64,000 nucleotides of DNA from assembly GCA_965227035.1 (NCBI GenBank), contig OZ245724.1:2356001-2420000 (forward strand), read 5' to 3'. Shown here in pieces: positions 1 to 8,641 of the stretch (the stretch's first letter is position 1; every line of letters begins with the position of its first letter). A model generated the notes under the pieces. The model was not told the DNA's origin. It did no database searches and was given only the letters and a program-made list of their open reading frames with translations. The position numbers were made by a program, and so were the translations under genes. Source of the DNA: CBDDFQ01 sp965227035 (GTDB taxonomy: Bacteria > Pseudomonadota > Gammaproteobacteria > Burkholderiales > Burkholderiaceae_C).

Positions 1-260
1 CCGGGCTTGATGTCGGCAAGTGCAATCGGCACGACTTCACTGATGCCCACGTTGTCCGCCAAGGCGAGAGCGATGGTTTCGCCGCGACGCTCCTTGATGG
101 TCACCGTGGTGGCGTCGACGCTTTCGATGGTGCCGCGCAGGCGGACGGTGGGTGCGGGAGGAGCGGAAGGCGCGGTAGGAGCGCTTTGCGCGAATGCGGT
201 GGAGGCGACGAGGGTGGCCGCTACTGCAAGGGCCAGATTCCGGGAAATGGTTTTTAGCAT
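1..260 (-). CDS. Exported small protein, DUF5666-like (3' end outside window)
   Basis: Reads leftward from an ATG at 258-260 and runs off the left edge, so only the first 86 codons are seen. The N-terminus is a clear signal peptide (basic MLKTISRN, a hydrophobic stretch, then cleavage after AFA around residue 24). A short Ala/Pro-rich spacer follows (residues 25-38), and then a beta-rich segment starting VRLRGTIESVDATTVTIKER. This pattern, with LADIKPG at the edge, resembles periplasmic DUF5666-type proteins common in Burkholderiales, which are often mis-named as metal transporter parts. No function can be given. It is divergent from the monooxygenase operon at 526. Confidence 0.6.
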   Translation of the reverse strand, partial: MLKTISRNLALAVAATLVASTAFAQSAPTAPSAPPAPTVRLRGTIESVDATTVTIKERRGETIALALADNVGISEVVPIALADIKP

Positions 261-409
261 GGTGTTTGACCGGTTGTTGGATTTGACGGCCCACTATAGG
301 CTGTACTACGAAATACCGCAGGCTTCCTTCCCCCTTCAGATGCGTTAAGGGTGAATCGGTTACCTATTCGCCGACTTCCGCAAACGCACCGGGCCACCTT
401 TCCGATTTA

Positions 410-425
410 CCGATGATGTCATCGG
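410..425. promoter_or_regulatory. Perfect 16-bp palindrome, candidate operator
   Basis: CCGATGA-TG-TCATCGG is a perfect inverted repeat (7-bp arms, 2-bp spacer), 100 bp upstream of the monooxygenase start. It lies in the 265-bp gap between the divergent exported-protein gene and the catabolic operon. Size and position fit a dimeric repressor or activator site; the regulator is not encoded next to it. The rest of the gap (261-525) shows no open frame I would call a gene. Confidence 0.4.
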
Positions 426-525
426 ATGTTCGAGATTCACTTTTTAATGTCCTGAGCCTACATTCTCGGCAAGCGCCTTTCTCCTCGACGAGAAGGGAAA
501 TCGAACGGAGACAAGAAGGAATTTC

Positions 526-1716
526 ATGCGTGTCGTGATCATCGGGGCCGGACTCGGCGGCCTGTCTGCTGCCCTCGCCCTCATCAAACGCGGCTTCGAC
601 GTGCAGGTGCTCGAGCAGGCCAAACAACTGGGCGAAATCGGGGCGGGTATTCAGATCAGCCCGAATGGAGCGCGGGTGTTTTCGGCACTCGGCATCGAAA
701 GCCAGATCGAAGCCATTGCCTCGGAGCCGGCCGGCAAACGGGTTCGTCTCTGGAGCACCGGGCAAACCTGGAACCTGTTCGACCTCGGCGCCGTGTCCCG
801 CGAACGCTACGGGTTCCCGTACCTGACCATGCATCGCGGCGATTTGCACGCCATCCTGGTGGAGGCAGTACGCGCCCTCAAACCCGATGCGATTCGACTC
901 GACACTCGCGTTGATGACATTCGCGATGACGGCTCCAGCGTGAAGATTTTCAGCGGCGAACGCGAAGTAGCGACTGCCGATTTCGTGATCGGCGCGGACG
1001 GTGTGCATTCGCAGGTGCGGCAAAAGCTTTTCGGCGACGACCAGCCGCGCTTCTCGGGAATCATCGCGTGGCGTGGCGTTATCGAAACCAAGAAGCTGCC
1101 GGAGCATCTGCGTGTGCCGTATGGCTTCAACTGGGTCGGACCCGGCAAGCATGTCATTCACTACCCGATGCGCAGCAACAACCTGGTGAACTTCGTCGGC
1201 GCGGTCGAGCAGAGCCGCAGCTGGGAAGTGGAATCGTGGTCGCAAAAAGGAAGCACCGAAGATTGCCTGAAGGACTTCGCGGGCTGGCATGAAGATGTGC
1301 AAACACTGATCAAGGCAATCGACGTGCCGTACAAGTGGGCCATGATGATTCGCGACCCGATGAAGACCTGGACCAAAGGTCGCATCACGCTGCTCGGCGA
1401 CGCATGCCATCCGACCCTGCCCTTCCTGGCGCAGGGCGCAGTGATGGCGCTGGAAGACGGATTCCTGCTCGCAAGATGCCTGGCCGAATACGGCGGTGAC
1501 ATTCAGCAGGCCACGGCTGCTTATGAAAAAGCACGAGTCGATCGCACCGCGAAAATCGTCGAAGGCGCGAATGCCAATGCCAAGCGTTTTCACAATCCCG
1601 AACTCGCGAATGCAGCGGGCGCGGCCGCGTATGTCGATCGCGAGTGGACAGAAGCTCGGGTGAAAGAACGCTACGAATGGCTGTTCGAATACAACGTGGA
1701 GACGCTCCCGCTATGA
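526..1716 (+). CDS. FAD-dependent aromatic ring monooxygenase
   Basis: 396 residues, the usual size of class A flavoprotein hydroxylases (salicylate, 3-hydroxybenzoate and 6-hydroxynicotinate hydroxylases). These use NAD(P)H and O2 to hydroxylate an activated ring, sometimes with loss of a carboxylate. Visible motifs: the dinucleotide-binding GAGLGG at residues 7-12, the DG motif around GADG (156-159), and the second FAD motif GDACHP starting at G291. The internal phrase HRGDLHA is also typical. The ATG at 526 follows an AGAAGGA ribosome site. It is the first gene of a plus-strand operon and overlaps the next gene by 4 nt. The substrate is unknown; NicC-like and salicylate-like enzymes look equally possible by eye. 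Confidence 0.85.
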   Translation: MRVVIIGAGLGGLSAALALIKRGFDVQVLEQAKQLGEIGAGIQISPNGARVFSALGIESQIEAIASEPAGKRVRLWSTGQTWNLFDLGAVSRERYGFPYLTMHRGDLHAILVEAVRALKPDAIRLDTRVDDIRDDGSSVKIFSGEREVATADFVIGADGVHSQVRQKLFGDDQPRFSGIIAWRGVIETKKLPEHLRVPYGFNWVGPGKHVIHYPMRSNNLVNFVGAVEQSRSWEVESWSQKGSTEDCLKDFAGWHEDVQTLIKAIDVPYKWAMMIRDPMKTWTKGRITLLGDACHPTLPFLAQGAVMALEDGFLLARCLAEYGGDIQQATAAYEKARVDRTAKIVEGANANAKRFHNPELANAAGAAAYVDREWTEARVKERYEWLFEYNVETLPL

Positions 1717-2507
1717 GCACAGCGATCGCAAAACTTGCGCCGGTGATCTACGGCAACGGACCGCACAAAGCCATTGTCATGAACGGATGGATGGGGTCGG
1801 CGTCGCACTGGCAGACCATGCTCGATGCGATGGATCTGTCGCAGGTGCACATCGCCGTTTTCGAGTACCGGGGCTACGGAACACGTCGCGATGATGCAGG
1901 CCGATTCACATTCAAGGAAGCGGCCGAAGACGTGATCGGACTTGCAGACAAACTGCGTTGGGACAAGTTCGCGCTCATCGGGCAATCGATGGGCGGAATG
2001 GCGATTCAGCGTGTGGCGCTTACTGCGCCCGATCGCATCGAGGGGATCCTGGGACTCGCGCCCGTGTCTGCAGCAGGATCGGGCATGGACGCCACGCGTC
2101 TTGCCATGTTCGAGCCGGCCGCGAATGACGCCGCAGCGCGCAACAAGATCATCCAGTTCTCGACCGGCCAGCGACTCACGCAGGCATGGAGTCAATCGAT
2201 TGCTGAAGACGCTTCCGATCATTTGCCAGAAGCCATGCTGGGCTATCTGCGCGAATGGGCGGTCGATGGATTCGTGCCCGAAGTCGAGGCCCTTTCCTCG
2301 CGCAAGATTCCGGTGAAGGTGATGGTGGGTGAACACGACCCAAGCATCAACCTGGCCTTGGCGGAACGCACTTGGCATGTTCACTATCCGTATGCAGACA
2401 TCGAAGTAATCGGTAATGCCGCGCACTATCCGATGCAGGAAGCGCCGCTCGCAGTTGCCGCGAAAGTTCAGGCCTGGCTGCTTTCGCTGAAGACTGCAAA
2501 GGTTTAA
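1713..2507 (+). CDS. Alpha/beta hydrolase
   Basis: 264 residues. The start ATG at 1713 overlaps the preceding stop (ATGA), so translation is probably coupled. Family features: nucleophile elbow GQSMGG with Ser92, a candidate acid Asp209 (GEHDPS) and His238 (AAHYP), giving a complete Ser-Asp-His triad. There is no signal peptide, so it is cytoplasmic. Size and position beside a ring monooxygenase and a molybdenum hydroxylase recall deformylases or hydrolases acting on opened rings (for example NicD in nicotinate breakdown). No ring-cleaving dioxygenase is present in the window, so this is only an analogy. Confidence 0.8.
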   Translation: MSTAIAKLAPVIYGNGPHKAIVMNGWMGSASHWQTMLDAMDLSQVHIAVFEYRGYGTRRDDAGRFTFKEAAEDVIGLADKLRWDKFALIGQSMGGMAIQRVALTAPDRIEGILGLAPVSAAGSGMDATRLAMFEPAANDAAARNKIIQFSTGQRLTQAWSQSIAEDASDHLPEAMLGYLREWAVDGFVPEVEALSSRKIPVKVMVGEHDPSINLALAERTWHVHYPYADIEVIGNAAHYPMQEAPLAVAAKVQAWLLSLKTAKV

Positions 2508-2516
2508 GAAAACCGT

Positions 2517-3359
2517 ATGTACGCTTTTTCTTATCTACGCCCGAAGACCGTGGCAGAAGCGGTGGCCATGTTGCGTGAGCATCCCGAGGCGAAGCCGATC
2601 TCCGGTGGCATGACGCTCATTCCCACGCTCAAGCAGCGCCTGAGTGCACCATCGCATCTTGTCGACTTGAGCCGCTTGCCAGAGACACAAGGTATATCGA
2701 GAGATGGCAACGTACTGCGCATCGGCGGAACGTCCAGGCACGCAGCAGTTGCCGATTCCGACATCGTTCGAAACGCGATTCCAGCTCTGGCAGATCTTGC
2801 AGGACTCATCGGCGATCAGCAGGTTCGCAATCGCGGGACCATGGGTGGCTCGGTTGCCAATAGCGATCCAGGTGCGGACTACCCCGCCGCAGTGCTCGGA
2901 TTGAACGCTACGGTCATTACCGACCGTCGTCGCATTGCGGCAGACGATTTTTTTACCGGCATGTTCGAGACTTCGCTCGACATCGCGGACGGCGAAATCA
3001 TCGTCGGATTCGAATACCCGATTCCCGCTCGAGCGGTCTATCGCAAGCATCGTCATCCGGCATCGGGTTATGCCGTCGTCGGCGTGATGATTTCCGAGAC
3101 CGATGGAAACGCCAGGGTTGCAGTGACGGGTGCAGGTCATTGCGCATTTCGCTGGACGAAAGCGGAAGAAATTCTCTCCGGGCACGCGCCGGAAAACTGG
3201 TCCTCGAAATTGCTTGCCGATATGCAACCCTCTTCCGCCACATTGAACGACGACTTGAGTGCGACTCCCGCCTACCGCGCGCACCTCGTCGCAACGCTTA
3301 CTCGCCGGGCAGTGGACGCAATCGACTCATCGGCACTTGAGAAAGCCGGGATGAACTGA
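2517..3359 (+). CDS. Molybdenum hydroxylase, FAD-binding (medium) subunit, CoxM-like
   Basis: 280 residues, the normal size of the CoxM/CutM/xanthine-dehydrogenase medium chain, which passes electrons from the Fe-S subunit to FAD. The two FAD pyrophosphate signatures are visible: SGGMTLIP near the N-terminus (about residues 29-36) and GTMGGSVANSDPGAD in the middle, as in CoxM proteins. The N-terminus (MYAFSYLRPKTVAEAV) is typical. It starts 9 nt after the hydrolase stop, and the next subunit begins 1 nt after its own stop, so the three subunits are made from one message. Confidence 0.87.
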   Translation: MYAFSYLRPKTVAEAVAMLREHPEAKPISGGMTLIPTLKQRLSAPSHLVDLSRLPETQGISRDGNVLRIGGTSRHAAVADSDIVRNAIPALADLAGLIGDQQVRNRGTMGGSVANSDPGADYPAAVLGLNATVITDRRRIAADDFFTGMFETSLDIADGEIIVGFEYPIPARAVYRKHRHPASGYAVVGVMISETDGNARVAVTGAGHCAFRWTKAEEILSGHAPENWSSKLLADMQPSSATLNDDLSATPAYRAHLVATLTRRAVDAIDSSALEKAGMN

Positions 3360-3360
3360 C

Positions 3361-4365
3361 ATGGAATTCAAAGGACAACAAATCATCAAGGCCCCGCGCG
3401 CTGTCGTGTGGGCAGGGCTCAACGAGCCGCAGGTTCTGCAGCAATGCATAGACGGTTGCGAGTCGTTTATCGCGTTGAGCGAGGATCAATGGCAGGCAGT
3501 CGTGCGTGCATCGGTCGGACCGGTGAAAGCTCGTTTCAAAGGACTGCTCACGGTGAGCGAACGCGAGCACCTCACGGGTTACAAGCTCGTCGGTGAAGGC
3601 GAAGGCGGCATCGCCGGATTCGGCAAGATGATTGCGAGCGTGAAGCTAGAAGACGCCGGGTCCGACACACTACTCACCTACGTGGCTGAAGCCGAAGTGG
3701 GCGGCAAGCTCGCGCAGATCGGATCTCGCCTGATCAGCTCGGTCGCCATCAAGATGGCCGACGCTTTTTTCACAAAGTTCAATGAAGTCGTGACCTCGAT
3801 CGATCCGTCGGGAACCACGTCGAAGGTCGCCCCTGCATTTGCGAAAGCTTCTCCGGTTACCTCGAACCTGGCCGTCGACGACACCGCGAACGTGGAACTT
3901 ACCGTGAACAAAAAACCGGTACGCATGAAGGTCGACGATCGCACCTTGCTGGTCGAGTTGCTGCGTCGGGAACTGCATCTCACCGGCACTCATGTGGGCT
4001 GCGACACCACGCAATGCGGCGCTTGCACCGTAAACCTCGACGGCGTTGCAGTGAAGTCGTGCACCGTGCTCGCAGTACAGGCGAGCGGCGGTGAAGTGAC
4101 CACCATCGAAGGTATCGCACCGGAAGGCAAACTGCATCCGCTGCAGCAAGGCTTCATCGAGTGCCACGGACTCCAATGCGGCTTCTGCACGCCCGGCATG
4201 ATCATGGCGTCCGACGGACTGCTTCGCTCGGGCAAGGCCGTGAACGACGAGTCGATTTGCGAGGCGATCGAAGGAAACATCTGCCGTTGCACCGGATACG
4301 TGAACATCATCGAAGCGGTCAAGTTTGCGGCGCGTGAAACGAAGTCCGGTGGAGGTCATCGATGA
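3361..4365 (+). CDS. Fusion of CoxG (SRPBCC) domain with [2Fe-2S] small subunit (CoxS) of a molybdenum hydroxylase
   Basis: 334 residues, about twice the length of a normal CoxS. Residues 1-148 form a CoxG-family SRPBCC domain (MEFKGQQIIKAPRAVVW start; GKMIASVKLED and SRLISSVAIKMADAFF later). A Ser/Thr/Ala/Pro linker (about 149-174) follows, then a complete two-cluster subunit. The plant-type [2Fe-2S] cluster has Cys214, Cys219, Cys222 and Cys234; the second has Cys273, Cys276, Cys308 and Cys310 (QCGFCTPGM and NICRCTGY). In known CO dehydrogenase clusters CoxG is a separate protein linked to membrane attachment of the enzyme, so the fusion could tether the Fe-S subunit or help assembly. The last codon overlaps the next start (ATGA). 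Each half is clear; the reason for the fusion is inference. Confidence 0.88.
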   Translation: MEFKGQQIIKAPRAVVWAGLNEPQVLQQCIDGCESFIALSEDQWQAVVRASVGPVKARFKGLLTVSEREHLTGYKLVGEGEGGIAGFGKMIASVKLEDAGSDTLLTYVAEAEVGGKLAQIGSRLISSVAIKMADAFFTKFNEVVTSIDPSGTTSKVAPAFAKASPVTSNLAVDDTANVELTVNKKPVRMKVDDRTLLVELLRRELHLTGTHVGCDTTQCGACTVNLDGVAVKSCTVLAVQASGGEVTTIEGIAPEGKLHPLQQGFIECHGLQCGFCTPGMIMASDGLLRSGKAVNDESICEAIEGNICRCTGYVNIIEAVKFAARETKSGGGHR

Positions 4366-6848
4366 GCGATCACTCCAAAGATGCGTCTGCGGCGTGGATC
4401 GGCCGCCATCAGCCGCGCAACGAAGACCAGCGACTGGTGCGCGGCAAGGGCCAGTACACCGACGACGTCGATATTCCCGGACAGGCATGGGCGGCGTTCC
4501 TGCGATCGCCCCATGCGCATGCGCGGCTGAAGTCGATAGATATCGAAGCGGCGAAGAACATGCCCGGCGTGGTAGCGGTTCTTCTTGGTGTCGACTATGT
4601 GGCCGATGGCTTCAAGGGAATCGACCATGTTCCGAATCCGGCTGACGCTGTGCGCCATCTGGAGAAGGCATTTCTCACCTCCGAAAGCGGCACGGTCTAT
4701 AACCGTCGTCATCTGCCACTGCCTGTCGACAAGGTTCGCCATGTCGGTGAGGCGATCGCGATGGTCGTTGCCGAGACACCTCATCAGGCGCGCGATGCCA
4801 CCGAGGCCATCGTCGTCGACTACGAAATACTTCCGGCGCTGGTAGATGCAGAAGATGCATTGAACGCAGGCGCGGAACAGATCTACGACGATCTGCCGGG
4901 GAATCTGTGCTTCAGCATCCAGATCGGCGATCGCGTGGCGGCGCGCGCTGCGTTCGCAAAAGCGGCGCATGTGGTGCGCCGCGATTTCAACAACAGCCGA
5001 ATCGTCAACGCGCAGATGGAGCCGCGCTCCGCCATCGGCAGTTACGACCCGGAAAAAGACGCGTACACCCTTATCTCGGGTAGCCAGGGCGTGACACGCC
5101 AGCAAATGGGTCTGTGCGATGCCTTCGGTGTGCCTCCCGCCCGCATGCGCGTGGTGAGTCCCGATGTCGGCGGTGGATTCGGCCCGCGTTCATCGCTCAA
5201 CATGGAACAGGTAGCGGTGCTCTGGGGTGCGAAGCGAGTCGGCCGCCCGGTTAAGTGGACTGGCGACAGAAGCGAAGCCTTCGTAAGCGACTACCAGGGG
5301 CGCGGCATGACGTTTCATGCGGCCATTGCGTTCGATTCCAACGGAAAAATACTCGCGCTCGACAACGTGCTCGTGGGCAACGTCGGTGCGCACACCGTGT
5401 CGTATGTGCCCATGTCGAATGCATCGCGCATCACCACCAGCGTGTACGACGTGCCGGTCGCAGCGCTTCATGTATCGGCTGCAATCACGAACACGGTGCC
5501 TACCGCCCCGTATCGCGGCGCAGGCCGGCCGGAGAGCATGCACGCGATCGAGCGAATGCTGGACATCGCTGCGGATGAACTGGGCATCGATCGAATCGAG
5601 ATTCGCCGCCGCAATTTGATACAGCGGAACACCCTGCCGCGTTTGAGTCCTATGGGTTTGCCTTACGACTCCGGGGACTTCCCACGCAACATGGAACGCG
5701 TGGTCGAAATGTCCGATTGGGCTAACTTCGAGTCGCGTCGCAAGGAAGCGTTGACCCGAGGGAAACTGCGTGGCATCGGACTGTCGAACTACATCGAGTC
5801 GCCTGTAGGAGCGCCTAAAGAGCGCATCGAAATTCGGATCGAGACCAATGGCACGGTGGACATCGTCTCAGGCACGCAATCGACCGGGCAAGGGCATGAA
5901 ACTTCGTTCGCTCAAGTCGTGGCAGATCATCTGGGTGTTGGCTTCGAGACGATCAAGCTGCGTACCGGTGACACCGCTTTCGTGAAGCTGGGCGGGGGCA
6001 CGCACTCCGATCGATCGATGCGACTCGGCGGCACGCTGCTGGTGCAGGCATCGGCAAAGATCATCGAACGCGCGCGCATGGCTGCCGCCGACATGCTCAA
6101 GGTCGACGCCGAGAAGCTCACCCGCGAAGGTGAAAGCTTCATCGCTAAAAGCTGGTGGCGTAAACGCAAGGTCACGCTGGTCGAGATTGCGCGTCACATC
6201 GCGAAGCACGGCATGCCCGATGACCGAGCGAACAAGGCCCTGTATGCCGATGCGGAATTCAACGGGCGCATGCCTGCTTTCCCGACCGGCGCCGCAGTGT
6301 GCGAACTCGAAGTCGATATCGACACCGGTGAAGTGAAAGTGGTGAAGTACTCGGCGGTCGACGACGTGGGCCTCGCGATCAATCCGTTGATCGTCGAAGG
6401 GCAAGTACACGGCGGTCTTGCACAGGGCCTGGGTCAGGCATTGACCGAAGGCTACGCAATGGATAGCAAGACCGGCCAGGTGCTGTCGGGCTCGTACATG
6501 GACTACGGCATGCCACACGCCGGAATGCTCCCACCGCTCAACGTCGAACTCACCAACGACCCGACGACCAGCAATCCGCTGGGCGTAAAAGGCGGTGGCG
6601 AAAGCGGCATCACGCCGGCCACCGCATCTACATTCAACGCCCTTGCCGATGCCCTGCGCGACTACACCAAGGATGAGTTCCCGATGCCGGCAACGCCGCT
6701 TGCGCTTTGGGAAATCATTCATGCGAAGACGAACGGCAAGAACCGTTCGTTGAGTAGCGACAGCCGCGGCAGTGACCGTAGACAAGACAACTCGAATAAC
6801 GAAGACAAGGAATCCCAACATGAGCAATCCATCGGACAGCACCACTAG
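4362..6848 (+). CDS. Molybdenum hydroxylase large subunit, CoxL form II type
   Basis: 828 residues, matching the molybdopterin-cytosine-dinucleotide subunit of the xanthine dehydrogenase/CO dehydrogenase family. The active-site loop reads PYRGAGR (Tyr384 to Arg389), the form II signature, and not the CSFR loop of true CO dehydrogenase. CO is therefore unlikely; a heteroaromatic or other C-H hydroxylation is more probable. The catalytic base is visible as Glu747 in GGGESG. GGGFGPR and the SGTQSTGQGHET region also fit. GGAGG at 4351-4355 serves the ATG at 4362. The C-terminal tail overlaps the start of the next gene by 29 nt in another frame. Confidence 0.9.
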   Translation: MSDHSKDASAAWIGRHQPRNEDQRLVRGKGQYTDDVDIPGQAWAAFLRSPHAHARLKSIDIEAAKNMPGVVAVLLGVDYVADGFKGIDHVPNPADAVRHLEKAFLTSESGTVYNRRHLPLPVDKVRHVGEAIAMVVAETPHQARDATEAIVVDYEILPALVDAEDALNAGAEQIYDDLPGNLCFSIQIGDRVAARAAFAKAAHVVRRDFNNSRIVNAQMEPRSAIGSYDPEKDAYTLISGSQGVTRQQMGLCDAFGVPPARMRVVSPDVGGGFGPRSSLNMEQVAVLWGAKRVGRPVKWTGDRSEAFVSDYQGRGMTFHAAIAFDSNGKILALDNVLVGNVGAHTVSYVPMSNASRITTSVYDVPVAALHVSAAITNTVPTAPYRGAGRPESMHAIERMLDIAADELGIDRIEIRRRNLIQRNTLPRLSPMGLPYDSGDFPRNMERVVEMSDWANFESRRKEALTRGKLRGIGLSNYIESPVGAPKERIEIRIETNGTVDIVSGTQSTGQGHETSFAQVVADHLGVGFETIKLRTGDTAFVKLGGGTHSDRSMRLGGTLLVQASAKIIERARMAAADMLKVDAEKLTREGESFIAKSWWRKRKVTLVEIARHIAKHGMPDDRANKALYADAEFNGRMPAFPTGAAVCELEVDIDTGEVKVVKYSAVDDVGLAINPLIVEGQVHGGLAQGLGQALTEGYAMDSKTGQVLSGSYMDYGMPHAGMLPPLNVELTNDPTTSNPLGVKGGGESGITPATASTFNALADALRDYTKDEFPMPATPLALWEIIHAKTNGKNRSLSSDSRGSDRRQDNSNNEDKESQHEQSIGQHH

Positions 6849-7575
6849 TGCAAGCGCAGCAGTCAAAATCGAACGAGCAGGTCCGCTGCTCACGATCACA
6901 CTCGACGATCCTGGATCGGGCAACCTGGTCGATGCGCTGATGGCCAAGGCCATCGTCGATGCGGTCAAGGGAATCGACGACGAAGTTCGCGCAATTTGCA
7001 TTCGCGGAGCTGGTGTCGATTTTTGCGCTGGCCGCAAGTCGCCGACTCCACCCAAAGGCGGTGCCGTGCCCACCGGCGAGCAGCTTCGCAAAGTAGTGGC
7101 GCTTCCCGCATTGGCCTTGTACGACGCGATTAAATCGGCTCCGGTGCCAACCATCGCAATCGTGCAGGGGCGTGCCTTCGGCGTCGGCGCCGCACTTGCG
7201 TCGGTCTGCGACATAGCGATTGCAACCGACGACGCGACGTTCCAGATCCCCGAACTCGAACGAGACATTCCGCCGACTCTTGTGATGGCCGCCCTGTGCG
7301 ACCGAGTCCCGCAAAAGACTCTGGCGTATCTCGTGTTCAGCCGCCGCACATTCACTGCGTCCGAAGCGATGGCGCACGGCTTGGTGAGCGCAGTCGTCAA
7401 CGCAGCCGACATTGAATCGAACAGCGCCGAAATGATTGCGACGATCACGAGTACAGGCGCTGTGGCATTGCGCGCATGCAAACAGTATTTGCAACATGCG
7501 CCTGCGATGAATCCGGTTGCGGCGAGCGCATTCGCGAGTCACGTAGCTGGCACTGCACTGTCGGCGCGCTACTAA
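6820..7575 (+). CDS. Crotonase-family protein (enoyl-CoA hydratase/isomerase)
   Basis: 251 residues from ATG 6820, chosen because AAGGA sits just upstream and an N-terminal extension would read through the neighbour's tail. The crotonase fold motifs are visible: the first oxyanion segment around RGAGVDFCAG and the second around GRAFGVGAALASVCD. Where classical hydratase has the first catalytic Glu (GCEL) this protein has Ala, while the second Glu is retained in QIPELERDIPP. One-Glu crotonases are often isomerases, hydrolases or lyases, so simple hydration is not assured. It implies that a CoA thioester arises late in the pathway of this operon. Confidence 0.8.
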   Translation: MSNPSDSTTSASAAVKIERAGPLLTITLDDPGSGNLVDALMAKAIVDAVKGIDDEVRAICIRGAGVDFCAGRKSPTPPKGGAVPTGEQLRKVVALPALALYDAIKSAPVPTIAIVQGRAFGVGAALASVCDIAIATDDATFQIPELERDIPPTLVMAALCDRVPQKTLAYLVFSRRTFTASEAMAHGLVSAVVNAADIESNSAEMIATITSTGAVALRACKQYLQHAPAMNPVAASAFASHVAGTALSARY

Positions 7576-7601
7576 AAAACAAATCAACAGGAGACAAATC
7601 C

Positions 7602-8588
7602 ATGAAACCTTCGACCTTCAAACGACGCGCTGTAGTTGCACTGGCTGCAGCGCTTTCACTTGCACCATTCATCGGCGCGCAGGCACAAGACAACTACCCG
7701 AGCAAACCTTTCCGGATGCTGGTCGGCTACCCAGCCGGCAGCGGCATCGACATCGCGGCACGTCAACTCGCACGCCAGATCGAACTCGCAGGCGGACAGC
7801 CTGTGCTGGTCGATAACCGTCCCGGCGCGCTCGGCAACATCGCAGCGTCTGCGGTCGCGAATGCGGTCGGCGATCCGTACACGATCCTGTTCACGCCCAA
7901 CTCGACTCACGCCGCGAACGTGCACCTCTTCAGGAAAATGCCCTTCGATCCGGTGGCCGACTTCACGCCCGTCAGCAGCGTCGCGACGCTAGGTTTCGTG
8001 CTCGTGACCGACCCGTCCCATGTGAAGGCCACCAACGTCAAGGAACTGGTCACACTTGTGCGCCAGGACCCCACTAAGTTCAGCTTCGGCAGCGGCAATG
8101 CCACAGGGCTGGTTGCCGGCTCGATGTTCAACACAATGGCCAAGACGACGATTCTGAGCGTGCCCTACAAAGGTGTTCCACCCGCGATGACCGATCTGAT
8201 AGGCGGTCGCATCCAGATGGTGTTTGCAGACGCAACGCTGGCAATCCCGATGATCAAACAAGGCAAGTTGCGCGCCCTCGCTGTAACCGGACACGATCGC
8301 GCTGCCGTCCTGCCCAACGTGCCGACCATGGAAGAAGCCGGCTTGCCGGGCTACGACCTGACCGGATGGTTCGCAGTGTTCCTGCCAGCCAAAGTTCCTG
8401 CCGGCACCGCGGAAAAGCTCAATGCAATCGTCCTGAAGGCGAGCAAGGATCCAGGGTATGTCGAGTTCATGCGCGGCATCGGCGCAGAACCTGAAACGTC
8501 GACGCCTGCGCAGCTCGCGCAACGCGTGAACACCGACACCCAGAACTGGGGCAAGCTGGTGAAGATGGCAGGAATCGAGGCCGAATAA
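7602..8588 (+). CDS. Bug-family (TctC-like) periplasmic solute-binding protein
   Basis: 328 residues. A signal peptide (MKPSTFKRRAVVALAAALSL...AQAQ, about 29 residues) is followed by the family start DNYPSKPFRMLVGYPAGSG. Bug proteins bind carboxylates or aromatic acids in the periplasm and normally hand them to TctA/TctB permeases, which are absent here. AGGAGA precedes ATG 7602. As last gene of the operon it probably binds the pathway's substrate or an intermediate. It faces the acyl-CoA dehydrogenase gene convergently. Confidence 0.88.
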   Translation: MKPSTFKRRAVVALAAALSLAPFIGAQAQDNYPSKPFRMLVGYPAGSGIDIAARQLARQIELAGGQPVLVDNRPGALGNIAASAVANAVGDPYTILFTPNSTHAANVHLFRKMPFDPVADFTPVSSVATLGFVLVTDPSHVKATNVKELVTLVRQDPTKFSFGSGNATGLVAGSMFNTMAKTTILSVPYKGVPPAMTDLIGGRIQMVFADATLAIPMIKQGKLRALAVTGHDRAAVLPNVPTMEEAGLPGYDLTGWFAVFLPAKVPAGTAEKLNAIVLKASKDPGYVEFMRGIGAEPETSTPAQLAQRVNTDTQNWGKLVKMAGIEAE

Positions 8589-8613
8589 CTTCGGCCGATC
8601 TCTGCCGTCTCAA

Positions 8614-8641
8614 GAGATGCGGTTCAAGCGAACTGCATCTC
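8614..8641. terminator. Stem-loop between convergent genes
   Basis: GAGATGCGGTTC-AAGC-GAACTGCATCTC forms a 12-bp stem with one G-T pair and a 4-nt loop. It lies just past the Bug stop and overlaps the last codons of the leftward acyl-CoA dehydrogenase. No T-run follows on either strand, so it may be a processing or stability hairpin instead of a classical terminator. Confidence 0.4.

Noticed and set aside
4362..6848. Large subunit as a true CO dehydrogenase
   Set aside because: The active-site loop is PYRGAGR, not the AYxCSFR form that binds copper in CO dehydrogenase; a CO function is not supported.
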